A DNA stretch of 64,000 bases from Lachnospiraceae bacterium (GTDB taxonomy: Bacteria > Bacillota > Clostridia > Lachnospirales > Lachnospiraceae), in contig CABJAW010000012.1 of the NCBI GenBank assembly GCA_902363665.1, positions 60,139-124,138 on the forward strand, read 5' to 3'. How positions within the stretch are numbered: position 1 is the stretch's first letter; each line of letters begins with the position of its first letter. Positions 43,497 to 51,405 of the stretch are shown one piece after another. The translations under genes and the position numbers were made by a program. Below the pieces are notes generated by a model. The model searched no databases. It saw nothing but the letters and a program-made list of their open reading frames with translations, and was not told the origin of the DNA.

Positions 43497-43721
43497 AATA
43501 ACGGCGTGCCTCTGGAAGCAATCAGAAAGATCGTAGGACACGCAGATGAAAGAACCACACTTCATAATTACTGCTTTGATAGGTACACAGACGAAGAGAC
43601 TTATAATAAAGTAGTCAAAGCATTAAACGCAGATAAAAACATTGAAGACTTTAGTGTAACAGAGTGTAACACCAGAATCATCAGTTTTTCACAAAAGAAA
43701 AAACGTGGAAAACTCGCTTAA
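43497..43721 (+). pseudogene. Tyrosine integrase, C-terminal remnant
   Basis: The translated frame NNGVPLEAIRKIVGHADERTTLHNYCFDR matches the end of phage/ICE-type tyrosine recombinases: the conserved G-H and the catalytic Tyr in TLHNYCFD are present. The Arg box and core-binding domain are absent, and an in-frame TGA at 43482 closes the frame just upstream. No gene start is plausible. It lies next to the 3' end of a tRNA-Leu gene, a classic attachment site, so it is probably what is left of an excised or decayed element. Confidence 0.8.
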
Positions 43722-43739
43722 AATCAAGCTTTCCACGTT
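43694..43739 (-). terminator. Terminator of tRNA-Leu(AAG)
   Basis: On the minus strand AACGTGGAAA/TTTCCACGTT (43702-43711, 43730-43739) is followed by TTTTTTCTTTT. It overlaps the end of the integrase remnant. Confidence 0.75.
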
Positions 43740-43749
43740 TCATCAGTTA

Positions 43750-43834
43750 TGCGGAAGATGGGACTTGAACCCACACGAGCGCAATGCTCACAAGATCCTT
43801 AGTCTTGCTCGTCTGCCAGTTCCGACACTTCCGC
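43750..43834 (-). tRNA. tRNA-Leu (anticodon AAG)
   Basis: An 85-base class II tRNA. Acceptor GCGGAAG pairs with CTTCCGC, discriminator A. The anticodon stem CAAGA/TCTTG holds loop CTAAGGA (anticodon AAG), the variable arm is long, and the T loop is GTTCAAGTC. CCA is not encoded. Reads CTT. Confidence 0.95.
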
Positions 43835-43847
43835 AGGAACAAGATGA

Positions 43848-43876
43848 ATTATAGCATCGGTTTTTGATATTGTCAA
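43848..43876 (-). promoter_or_regulatory. Promoter of tRNA-Leu(AAG)
   Basis: On the minus strand TTGACA (43871-43876) and TATAAT (43848-43853), 17-base spacer: both boxes match consensus. Confidence 0.9.
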
Positions 43877-43943
43877 CACTAAATTTCAAAAAAGTTAAAA
43901 AAATTCGAAGAAAATATTTTTTTAAAAAAATTCAAAAAAGGTG

Positions 43944-43971
43944 TTGACAATTTGAGAAAGATAAGGTATTA
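43944..43971 (+). promoter_or_regulatory. Promoter of tRNA-Leu(CAG)
   Basis: TTGACA (43944-43949), 16-base spacer, TATTAT (43966-43971). Divergent from the neighbouring tRNA promoter across an A/T-rich tract. Confidence 0.8.
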
Positions 43972-44009
43972 TATCGAATGTGAGTTGCGAGTGCAGCACT
44001 CACAAAGAC

Positions 44010-44093
44010 GCGGAGATGGCGGAATAGGCAGACGCGCAGGCTTCAGGTGCCTGTGGTGGCAACATCGTGTGGGTTCAAGTCCCATTCTCCGCA
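44010..44093 (+). tRNA. tRNA-Leu (anticodon CAG)
   Basis: An 84-base class II tRNA. Acceptor GCGGAGA/TCTCCGC, discriminator A. Anticodon stem CAGGC/GCCTG with loop TTCAGGT (anticodon CAG), variable arm TGGTGGCAACATCG, T loop GTTCAAGTC. CCA not encoded. Reads CTG. Confidence 0.95.
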
Positions 44094-44095
44094 TG

Positions 44096-44129
44096 GAGCT
44101 TTCTGAGTGAATCAGAAAGCTCTTTTTTT
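44096..44129 (+). terminator. Terminator of tRNA-Leu(CAG)
   Basis: GAGCTTTCTGA pairs perfectly with TCAGAAAGCTC, followed by seven T. Confidence 0.92.
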
Positions 44130-44172
44130 CTGCATGGAAGTATTCTGGTAAAAGAATTCGCGTAAAATTTAT

Positions 44173-44201
44173 TTGACATTTTACGGGGATACTGTGATAA
44201 T
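44173..44201 (+). promoter_or_regulatory. Promoter of the LCP gene
   Basis: TTGACA (44173-44178), 17-base spacer, GATAAT (44196-44201). Confidence 0.75.
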
Positions 44202-44275
44202 GAAAGAAGTATCTTATAGAAATGTCAGTTGCTTTTACCGGGCAGAAAAGTGATAAACGCAGGAGGGACTCTGAG

Positions 44276-45421
44276 ATGCCAAAGAACAGAGATGACCGTT
44301 CCGGTTCCATGGGAGATGGAAAGAACGGTTCTGGAAACAGGAAAAAGCCGGGAATGAATATGAAAAAAGTGTTCGCAATCAGTTTTTGCATTGTACTTGG
44401 TGTAGTACTGATTAGCGGCGGCGTGATCTACAAGTTTGGACACGACCTTTACAGCAATGTGAATTATGTCGCAGATGAGGACATCAAGACCGTAGAGACG
44501 CTTCCGGAGGAAGCTGTGGAAGAAACGCTCAGCACGGAAGAACGTACCGGTGTCGCAGTGAATGAAAGCGAGCTTGAGAGCATTCATGATAAAATGAAGA
44601 AGAGTACGACAGATGTAGAGACGAAGTCGGACGATGACATTTATAATCTGCTTCTGATCGGTGTGGACCGCCGGGACAAGACCTGGAATGGCAATTCTGA
44701 CAGCATGATCCTTGTATCGATCAATAAAGCAAAAAATAAAGTGTCTATGGTATCCCTGATGCGTGATACGTATGTGGATATTGAAGGGGTCGGTTACGCG
44801 AAGCTGAATGCAGCGTACGCATATGGAGCAGGACCGCTTCTGTGCCAGACAATTACCGATACGTTCCGGATTAAGGTGGATCGCTATGTGGCCGTTGATT
44901 TCTTTGATCTGATCGATATCATCAATATCATCGGCGGTGTAGATCTTGAGATCAGTGCAAAAGAGGCAGAAGTAGCAAATGGCTATATTATGGATATGTG
45001 CAACATTATGGACATCGACGGTTCTGAGCATATGATTCCGTCCGAGGGCGGCATGGTTCATTGTGACGGTGTACAGGCAGTTGCGTTTGCAAGAAACCGT
45101 TACGTCGGCAATTCCGATTTTGAACGTACGGAGCGTCAGCGTTACGTTATGACACAGCTGATGGCAGAGGCAAAACAGATGAGCCTTGCACAGATGACGG
45201 AGAAAATGCAGGAGATCCTTCAGCACGTGACGATGAATATTCCAGAGACCGAGATATGGAGCATGATTACAGAAGTTCCGGAGATGCTCGGTTATGAGTT
45301 TGAGCAGAGCCGTGTGCCGTACGACAATATGTATGACGTAATCTATGTAAAAGGCCAGGATATGTTGGTGCCGTACTGGGATGAGACGCTGACCAAGCTG
45401 CAGGAGCAGATTTACGGATAA
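44276..45421 (+). CDS. LytR-CpsA-Psr family cell-wall glycopolymer ligase
   Basis: A 381-residue membrane-anchored enzyme that attaches teichoic-acid or capsule-like polymers to peptidoglycan. It has a basic, Asp/Gly/Asn-rich cytoplasmic start, one membrane helix (about 27-50, VFAISFCIVLGVVLISGGVI), then the extracellular LCP domain with LLIGVDRRDK, SDSMILVSINKAKNKVSMVS, LMRDTYVDIEG and FARNRYVGNSDFERTERQR, which supply the conserved Asp and Arg residues. ATG 44276 follows AGGAGGG. It is monocistronic with its own promoter and terminator. Confidence 0.93.
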   Translation: MPKNRDDRSGSMGDGKNGSGNRKKPGMNMKKVFAISFCIVLGVVLISGGVIYKFGHDLYSNVNYVADEDIKTVETLPEEAVEETLSTEERTGVAVNESELESIHDKMKKSTTDVETKSDDDIYNLLLIGVDRRDKTWNGNSDSMILVSINKAKNKVSMVSLMRDTYVDIEGVGYAKLNAAYAYGAGPLLCQTITDTFRIKVDRYVAVDFFDLIDIINIIGGVDLEISAKEAEVANGYIMDMCNIMDIDGSEHMIPSEGGMVHCDGVQAVAFARNRYVGNSDFERTERQRYVMTQLMAEAKQMSLAQMTEKMQEILQHVTMNIPETEIWSMITEVPEMLGYEFEQSRVPYDNMYDVIYVKGQDMLVPYWDETLTKLQEQIYG

Positions 45422-45442
45422 ACAAATAAATACGATAAAAAA

Positions 45443-45474
45443 GACAGCCGGGAAAACGTCCGGCTGTCTTTTTT
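45443..45474 (+). terminator. Terminator of the LCP gene
   Basis: GACAGCCGG/CCGGCTGTC around GAAAACGT, then seven T. The hairpin is identical to the terminator of the GH35 gene at 55559-55589. Confidence 0.93.
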
Positions 45475-45624
45475 TGTACGTATAAAACAGGGAAGTGTTT
45501 GATTTGGATAAAGTAGAAATCTTCCGCTTGCTTTTGTCTTGACATTGCAGGAAAAATCCAGCAAAATAAGAAAAAAGTCTGCGGCATCCGGGCAGCAGAC
45601 CGAAAATTATCAAAGGAAAACGCT

Positions 45625-46665
45625 ATGACGAAAAAAAGTAATGCGACGATATACGATATTGCCCGTGAAGCAAATGTCTCACCTTCAATGGTATCCAGAG
45701 TTTACAATCAGAAGCCTGGGGTTTCACGGGCGAAGCGGGAACTGATTGAAGGATTGCTTGAAAAATACAATTATGTGCCGGATGAATTTGCGAGATCTCT
45801 GAAAAAGCAGAGGACAAAGTGCATCGGGATTATTGTGTCAGATGTATGCAATCCATTTTTTGCACGGATTCTGTACGGATGCAATCAGATCGCGGAGAAA
45901 AATGGATACTTAGTTTTTTCGTATGAAACGCACGATGTGCCGGAGATCGAGATGAAATTTCTGAATCTGTTGGCTGAGCAGAAGATGGAAGCAATCATTT
46001 TACTGGGCGGAGAATCGGGTTGGGTACGGATTGATGAGGAATACTACAACTGTGTGAAACGGATTGCCAAAAGTACACCGGTTATTACAATGGGGTGCAT
46101 GGAGTGTGAAAATGTCTGTAATGTGATTACGGATGAGGGGCGGGCGATGCGGACGCTGATTGAATATCTGATCGGGCTGGGACATAAAAATTTTCTTTTT
46201 CTGGGGGGACTATTAAATTCACGCTCCTATGAGGACAAGGCGGAACAGTTTTCTGTTATGATGCGGCGTTATGGGATTCCAGAAGAAAAAAGTATGATCA
46301 ATACATGCGGCTATGAAAAAGAACGCGCCTATCAGGAGATGCGCCGCATTCTGCGAGAGGAAGAGCGCCCGACGGCGGTGATTGTGGTCAATGAGATTGT
46401 TGCAATCGGCGCAATACGGGCGATAAAAGAAATGCATCTGAACATTCCGGAGGATATTTCGATCGTATGCTTTGACAATTCTTTTATTTCAGAAAGTATC
46501 ACACCGCGTCTTACCACGGTTGGCTGCAATTACGAAAAGTTTGCACAGCGTCTTACTTATACGGCGTTGGATGCAATCAACGAGCCAGATTACTATCTTA
46601 TAAAGAAAACAGAGATCATAGAATCCGTTTTTGTAATCCGAGATTCTGTGAAATCATACAACTGA
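45625..46665 (+). CDS. LacI-family regulator 1
   Basis: A 346-residue sugar-responsive repressor: N-terminal LacI helix-turn-helix (ATIYDIAREANVSPSMVSRV) with hinge, then a periplasmic-binding-like ligand domain. It is followed after ten bases by a second LacI regulator of similar length and layout (both contain a TLIEYLIGLGH-type segment). Both precede the beta-galactosidase/importer locus, the likely target. AAAGGAAAA precedes ATG 45625. Confidence 0.93.
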   Translation: MTKKSNATIYDIAREANVSPSMVSRVYNQKPGVSRAKRELIEGLLEKYNYVPDEFARSLKKQRTKCIGIIVSDVCNPFFARILYGCNQIAEKNGYLVFSYETHDVPEIEMKFLNLLAEQKMEAIILLGGESGWVRIDEEYYNCVKRIAKSTPVITMGCMECENVCNVITDEGRAMRTLIEYLIGLGHKNFLFLGGLLNSRSYEDKAEQFSVMMRRYGIPEEKSMINTCGYEKERAYQEMRRILREEERPTAVIVVNEIVAIGAIRAIKEMHLNIPEDISIVCFDNSFISESITPRLTTVGCNYEKFAQRLTYTALDAINEPDYYLIKKTEIIESVFVIRDSVKSYN

Positions 46666-46675
46666 GGAATTTCAC

Positions 46676-47692
46676 ATGGAAAAGAATATAACAATCGTGG
46701 ATATCGCAAAAAAGACGGGGCTGTCGGTTGCCACTGTTTCGAGGGCGTTAAACGGCCATCCTTCGGTAAAAGAAGAGACGAGAAAAAAAGTAGAGGATAC
46801 AGCAGAAAAATTTGGCTATCAGGTAAATTATCTGGCCAGGAGTCTCGGAACATCATCTGGTAATATGATCGGTATGCTGATTCCGGATATTCGGACTCCT
46901 TTTTATGGAAGAATTTTTTCAGTCTGTGAGCAGAGAGCCTTAAAAAGAGGATATGTTCTGGCATTGTGCAACTCATTTAACAGTTTGAAACTGGAAACCC
47001 ATTTTTATAAACAGCTTCTGGCGCAGCATGCCTGTGGAATTGTTCAGATTGGAGGCTCACTTGACCGTCAGATGATTCCGCCGCAGCTTTACAGCCAGAT
47101 AAAATCCACGGCGGAAAAGATACCAGTGATTACGTCTGTTCCGGTAAAAAATACGGACTGTCGCTGCATTTACGTGGACAATACCAGGAGCATGCGGACA
47201 CTTCTGGAATATCTGATTGGGCTTGGACATCGCAGAATTGCATTTGTCGGCGGAAGAAGCGATGTCTGGTCCACGATGGAGAAACGGCGGACATATTCAG
47301 AAGTGTTGAAAGAGCGTGGAATTGCGCATGAAATTATCTGTGAGGGCAGTTATGGAAAAGAGGACGGCTATTTTGCGGTAAAAAGCCTTCTGCGGCGAGG
47401 AGAAGATTTTACAGCAGTTATTGCAATCACGGACACGTGCGCGATGGGCGTGATACAGGCATTAAGTGAGAATGGTCTGCAGTGCGGAAAGGATATTTCG
47501 GTGGTCTCTTTTGACAACACGTACATCGCAGAAATGCTGGAGCCGGAGCTTACGTCGGTTTCCACGGATTATGAAATACTAGGAGAGATGATTGTTGATA
47601 CGATGATTGACATGATTGAGAAAAAAGAAACGAAAGATATTTATGATGTTCCGCTGATGTTTTCTGTTCGCAGATCCTGCGAGAGAGTTTAA
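46676..47692 (+). CDS. LacI-family regulator 2
   Basis: A 338-residue LacI-type repressor with helix-turn-helix TIVDIAKKTGLSVATVSRAL and hinge RSLGTSSGNMIGMLIPDIR, then the sugar-binding domain. It is probably a paralogue of the regulator before it, since shared segments include MRTLLEYLIGLGHRRIAFVGG and the ending region. The two would be co-transcribed. Operator-like sequences centred on AACG-ATT lie in the next promoter. Ligand unknown, presumably a galactoside. Confidence 0.93.
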   Translation: MEKNITIVDIAKKTGLSVATVSRALNGHPSVKEETRKKVEDTAEKFGYQVNYLARSLGTSSGNMIGMLIPDIRTPFYGRIFSVCEQRALKRGYVLALCNSFNSLKLETHFYKQLLAQHACGIVQIGGSLDRQMIPPQLYSQIKSTAEKIPVITSVPVKNTDCRCIYVDNTRSMRTLLEYLIGLGHRRIAFVGGRSDVWSTMEKRRTYSEVLKERGIAHEIICEGSYGKEDGYFAVKSLLRRGEDFTAVIAITDTCAMGVIQALSENGLQCGKDISVVSFDNTYIAEMLEPELTSVSTDYEILGEMIVDTMIDMIEKKETKDIYDVPLMFSVRRSCERV

Positions 47693-47760
47693 GTGAGGCA
47701 GGTTCCTGCTATAGGACGAGAAGCAAAAAAATTAGTGGAGAATTGTGAAATGATGTTTTA

Positions 47761-47790
47761 CCCGGCCTGGAAAAGAGGCCGGGTTTTTTT
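47761..47790 (+). terminator. Terminator of the LacI pair
   Basis: CCCGGCCT/AGGCCGGG followed by seven T. Confidence 0.9.
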
Positions 47791-47861
47791 ATGTTAAGCA
47801 GGCAGCAAAGAGGAATACGAGTATCCGTCTTGGCTTTTGCAGAGGTTTAGAAAATAACTGA

Positions 47862-47911
47862 TTGACAAAAAAGAAATTCAGGTTTATACTTCTTATTGTA
47901 AACGATTGCAA
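47862..47911 (+). promoter_or_regulatory. Promoter and LacI-type operator of the galactosidase locus
   Basis: TTGACA (47862-47867), 17-base spacer, TATACT (47885-47890). Starting six bases later, TTGTAAACGATTGCAA (47896-47911) is an imperfect palindrome with a central CG, the LacI-family operator pattern. Placement over the transcription start fits repression. Confidence 0.85.
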
Positions 47912-47995
47912 TTTTAAGACAGAAGCAATCGAAGGAACGTGACAAATACAGTGAATAATTCCTTTATTTTACTGTATTATTTAAAAATAAAAAAT

Positions 47996-48011
47996 GAAAA
48001 CGATTGCAAGG
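47996..48011 (+). promoter_or_regulatory. Second LacI-type operator
   Basis: GAAAACGATTGCAAGG repeats the AAACGATTGCAA core of the upstream operator, 100 bases away and just before the ribosome binding site. Two sites for a dimer-of-dimers, or one for each LacI paralogue, are both possible. Confidence 0.65.
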
Positions 48012-48023
48012 AAGGGAGATGCT

Positions 48024-49613
48024 ATGTTTCAAAAAGAGGGTCTGAATTTTTTTACGATCGGTGGTCAGGTCAACAACAGCAGTTCCAGAGACAGGGAATC
48101 CATCGACCGTGCATTTTCGATAATCAAACGATACGAGATGAATACAGCAGCATTTCCGATCTACTGGAGTACACTGGAGCCGGAAGAGAACACCTTTGAT
48201 TACAGCCAGGTCGATTACATCATCGACGGAGCAGTGAAAAATGAATTGAAGCTGACGCTTTTATGGTTCGGTACCTGGAAGAATGGAGCTTCTCATTATG
48301 TGCCCCGCTGGGTGAAAAAAGATCATGTGCGGTTTCCGCATATTTTTGATGCGCTTGGAAATGAGTCGATGGTGTTGTCTCCGTTTTCAGAGGTGAGCTG
48401 CAGGGCGGATGCCAGGGCGTTTTCCAGACTTCTGGCGCATGTGAAGGAATATGATAAAACGGGCTGTGTAGTGGCGGTTCAGGTGGAAAATGAGCCTGGA
48501 ATCCATGCAGCGCCAAGAGATTATTCGGAGACGGCAGAGAAACTGTTTCAGGCAGAGCTTCCGGCCGAGGTTTCGGAATTTGTACTTGAAAAAAGAGATG
48601 CGGTTGCGACGACTGTCTGGCAGGAGGCGGGGGCGGTCAGAAACGGAAACTGGCGTGCATTTTTTGGAAATCAGGCCGAAGAATTTTTTTCTGCTTATTA
48701 TTTTGCAAAATACGTGGAGCAGGTTGCGGCGGCCGGAAAGCAGTGCTTTGATATTCCTCTTTACGTTAATGTTTGGGTGATGGAGACGCAGAACCGGATT
48801 CCAGGTGTCGATTATCCGTGCGGCGGAGCGACGAGCCTTGTACTTGGCCTCTGGAAACGGTTTGCGCCGAGCATCGACTGTATCTGCCCGGATGTTTATT
48901 TTGATGACAGGGAGACGTATTTGGATGTGTGCCGCTCTTATGCACGGGAGGACAATCCACTCTACATTCCGGAATCGCATGCGGACGCGATTAATTCCCT
49001 GCATGTTTTCGAAGCGATTGAGCAGTATGGTCTGACTGGAATTCATGTATTTGCAGTTGATGCGACACAGGAAGAAAACGGGGCGCTGACGCCGGCAGGT
49101 GAGGCTTACCGGCGTACGACACAGATCTTATCTTCAGTAAAACCGCTTCTTGAGCGGTATCGTGGAACCGGAAAGATTCACAGCGTCGTCCAGCAGGAAT
49201 ACGCGGACTCCATGTTTCTTGATCTGGGCACGATGTACGGAAGGGTTTATTTCCTGAATCACATACCGGATGAGCCATATATTCACCTTGACAACTGCCA
49301 CGAAAATGAAAAATATACAAAATACCGTGGCAAAGGATTGATTATAACCGCGGAACAGCAGGAACTTTATCTGGCGGGAGAGGGGTTCAAGCTGGTGCTC
49401 TTTCCAAAACAGGATGCGACGAGACAGGCCTCCGTCCTGCGTGGAACGAAAGGACTGAATGCGAACAATGGCTGCTATCTGTGCGTAGATGAAGGACATT
49501 TTGATAAAAACGGCATATTTACAGCGGACAGAGAGCGCACCGGTGATGAGTGCGATATGGGACTGTGGGTATCGAGCGATATCGGTGTGGTGCGTGTGCT
49601 GCTGGATGTGTGA
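48024..49613 (+). CDS. Beta-galactosidase-type glycosidase (GH42/GH35-like, DUF5597)
   Basis: A 529-residue cytoplasmic clan-A TIM-barrel glycosidase without signal peptide. The proton-donor motif is VAVQVENEPGI (E157), and the nucleophile is probably E317 in NPLYIPESHA. A C-terminal beta domain of the DUF5597 type follows. ATG 48024 follows GAAGGGAG. It is first in an operon with two permeases and a binding protein, so it probably hydrolyses an imported beta-galactoside. The exact sugar and family number cannot be settled by eye. Confidence 0.82.
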   Translation: MFQKEGLNFFTIGGQVNNSSSRDRESIDRAFSIIKRYEMNTAAFPIYWSTLEPEENTFDYSQVDYIIDGAVKNELKLTLLWFGTWKNGASHYVPRWVKKDHVRFPHIFDALGNESMVLSPFSEVSCRADARAFSRLLAHVKEYDKTGCVVAVQVENEPGIHAAPRDYSETAEKLFQAELPAEVSEFVLEKRDAVATTVWQEAGAVRNGNWRAFFGNQAEEFFSAYYFAKYVEQVAAAGKQCFDIPLYVNVWVMETQNRIPGVDYPCGGATSLVLGLWKRFAPSIDCICPDVYFDDRETYLDVCRSYAREDNPLYIPESHADAINSLHVFEAIEQYGLTGIHVFAVDATQEENGALTPAGEAYRRTTQILSSVKPLLERYRGTGKIHSVVQQEYADSMFLDLGTMYGRVYFLNHIPDEPYIHLDNCHENEKYTKYRGKGLIITAEQQELYLAGEGFKLVLFPKQDATRQASVLRGTKGLNANNGCYLCVDEGHFDKNGIFTADRERTGDECDMGLWVSSDIGVVRVLLDV

Positions 49614-49627
49614 AAGAAGGGGCTGAT

Positions 49628-50479
49628 ATGAGAAAGAAAAAGAACATTTCAAAGTATTTGTTCGTGCTGCCGGGATTTTGTTTCTTTGCGTTTGCGATGC
49701 TGATTCCGTTCTGTATGGGATTTCACATTGCATTTACCGACTGGGATGGCGTAGGAATCAAATACAATTTTGTCGGTCTGAAAAATTTTCAGATGATTTT
49801 TCAGGACATTCGTGTCCGTGGTCCGTTTCTGAATACGCTGGAATTTGCAGTGCTCGGCACAATTTTCGGAAATGTGATTCCGCTTACCTTAGCTATGTTT
49901 GTAAATGGAAAATACCAGAAGCTCAATACGGTGGCACGGGTGGCATTTTTTATACCGGTCTGCTTAAGCTCCGTGCTGACCGCGTTTTTGTGGAAGTTTC
50001 TGTATCATGAATTTTTTCCGAAGATCTTTGGGTGGAAGAATATACTCGGCAGTTCAAAGTATGTTATTCTCGGCATTGTTATCATCGGCGTCTGGAATAC
50101 GGCTGGTACAAATATGCTGATCTACCTCTCAGGACTGAAAAATATTCCAATGGAACTGTATGAAGCGGCAACGGTGGACGGTGCGTCCGGCGTTCAGCGG
50201 TTTTTCAAAATCACACTTCCACTTCTGATGCCGTCGTTTTCCGTGTGCGTAACGCTCACCCTGACCTCATGGCTGAAGGAGTTTGCCACAACACTGTCAG
50301 CAACTTCCGGCGGTCCGGGCGGTTCTTCGCGGACTGTGTCGATCTACGTATTTGAAAATCTGTACAAATATTATAAGGCGGGATATGGACAGGCAGTATC
50401 GCTGCTGTTTGCATTCGTTCTGATCGTCGTGGGACTTCTGGTGTCCTCTTTCTTCCGAAAAAGAGAGGTTGAGCTATGA
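49628..50479 (+). CDS. Sugar ABC transporter permease, MalF/UgpA type
   Basis: A 283-residue, six-helix membrane subunit with coupling motif EAATVDGASGVQRFFKITLP near residue 180. ATG 49628 is preceded by AAGAAGGGG, 14 bases after the glycosidase stop. The next permease overlaps by four bases (ATGA). Confidence 0.93.
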   Translation: MRKKKNISKYLFVLPGFCFFAFAMLIPFCMGFHIAFTDWDGVGIKYNFVGLKNFQMIFQDIRVRGPFLNTLEFAVLGTIFGNVIPLTLAMFVNGKYQKLNTVARVAFFIPVCLSSVLTAFLWKFLYHEFFPKIFGWKNILGSSKYVILGIVIIGVWNTAGTNMLIYLSGLKNIPMELYEAATVDGASGVQRFFKITLPLLMPSFSVCVTLTLTSWLKEFATTLSATSGGPGGSSRTVSIYVFENLYKYYKAGYGQAVSLLFAFVLIVVGLLVSSFFRKREVEL

Positions 50480-51315
50480 AAAAACGAAAAATGAGCATCT
50501 GGACTATTGTTTATCTGATTCTGATACTTCTGGCGATGGCAGTCTTTGTGATTCCGATCAGCCTTGCAGTCCTTACTTCCTTTAAAAGCAAGCCGGATCT
50601 GGCAAAATCGGTTATCGGACTGCCGGAAACGCTTTATCTGAAAAATTACAGTGAAGCGATGATCCGAAGCGATTTCGTCCATTCCTTAAGAAATACAGCG
50701 CTTGTTGTGCTGCCGTCCGTGGTACTGATTGTACTGTGTGCGTCGATGAGCGGATATGCGGTGGCGCGTTATGCAAAGGAAAAAAGAGTGTTCCGTGCTT
50801 TGGATAAGCTCTATCTGGCATCGCTGATGATTCCGTTTCAGATATTGATGATTCCGGTCTACAAGATTTATAAGACGTTACATATGTTGAATTTTCTGCC
50901 GGGCATGATACTGATGCTGGTGGGCACAAGTATTGCATACGCGTCGTTTCTGTATGTTGGTTTTGTGAAGTCCATTCCAAGAGAAATTGAGGAATCTGCG
51001 TATATGGACGGATGCAGCGAGATGAAAAGTTTCTGGCTGATTACGTTTCCACTGCTGAAGCCGATCTCGGCGACGGTTGCCTCACTGCATGTCATGTGGC
51101 TTTGGAATGACTTTAATATTTCCGTGATTCTGCTTCAGAAAGAGGCGGTGCGGACGATTACAATCAAACAGTTTTACTTTTTCGGCCAGTATACGGCTGA
51201 TTATGGAATGGCTTTTGCGGCAGCGATTCTTTCCATGATTCCGGTGGTGCTCTGTTTCATGTTTATGCAGAAGTATATTGTAAATGGAATTACGGTAGGC
51301 GCAGTGAAGTCGTGA
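50476..51315 (+). CDS. Sugar ABC transporter permease, MalG/UgpE type
   Basis: A 279-residue, six-helix membrane subunit. The coupling loop reads EESAYMDGCSEMKSFWLITF (the first Ala is replaced by Glu-Ser, a mild variant), and the protein ends GITVGAVKS. It starts inside the previous permease gene and is followed after 90 bases by the binding-protein gene, so here, unlike in the other two importers, the binding protein comes last. Confidence 0.93.
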   Translation: MKKRKMSIWTIVYLILILLAMAVFVIPISLAVLTSFKSKPDLAKSVIGLPETLYLKNYSEAMIRSDFVHSLRNTALVVLPSVVLIVLCASMSGYAVARYAKEKRVFRALDKLYLASLMIPFQILMIPVYKIYKTLHMLNFLPGMILMLVGTSIAYASFLYVGFVKSIPREIEESAYMDGCSEMKSFWLITFPLLKPISATVASLHVMWLWNDFNISVILLQKEAVRTITIKQFYFFGQYTADYGMAFAAAILSMIPVVLCFMFMQKYIVNGITVGAVKS

Positions 51316-51405
51316 AAAAGCGGAGGAAATATCTCTGTACAGATTGTTCCTGAATGGATGAACTGCAGAGAAAGAATATAAAAATTTATTTAAGGAGGAA
51401 ACAAC

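Noticed and set aside
44225..45613. Minus-strand frame of 462 codons
   Set aside because: Antisense to the intact LCP gene and across its terminator; no homology features.
48387..49046. Minus-strand frame of 219 codons
   Set aside because: Antisense to the GH42-like gene, with no ribosome binding site or domain.
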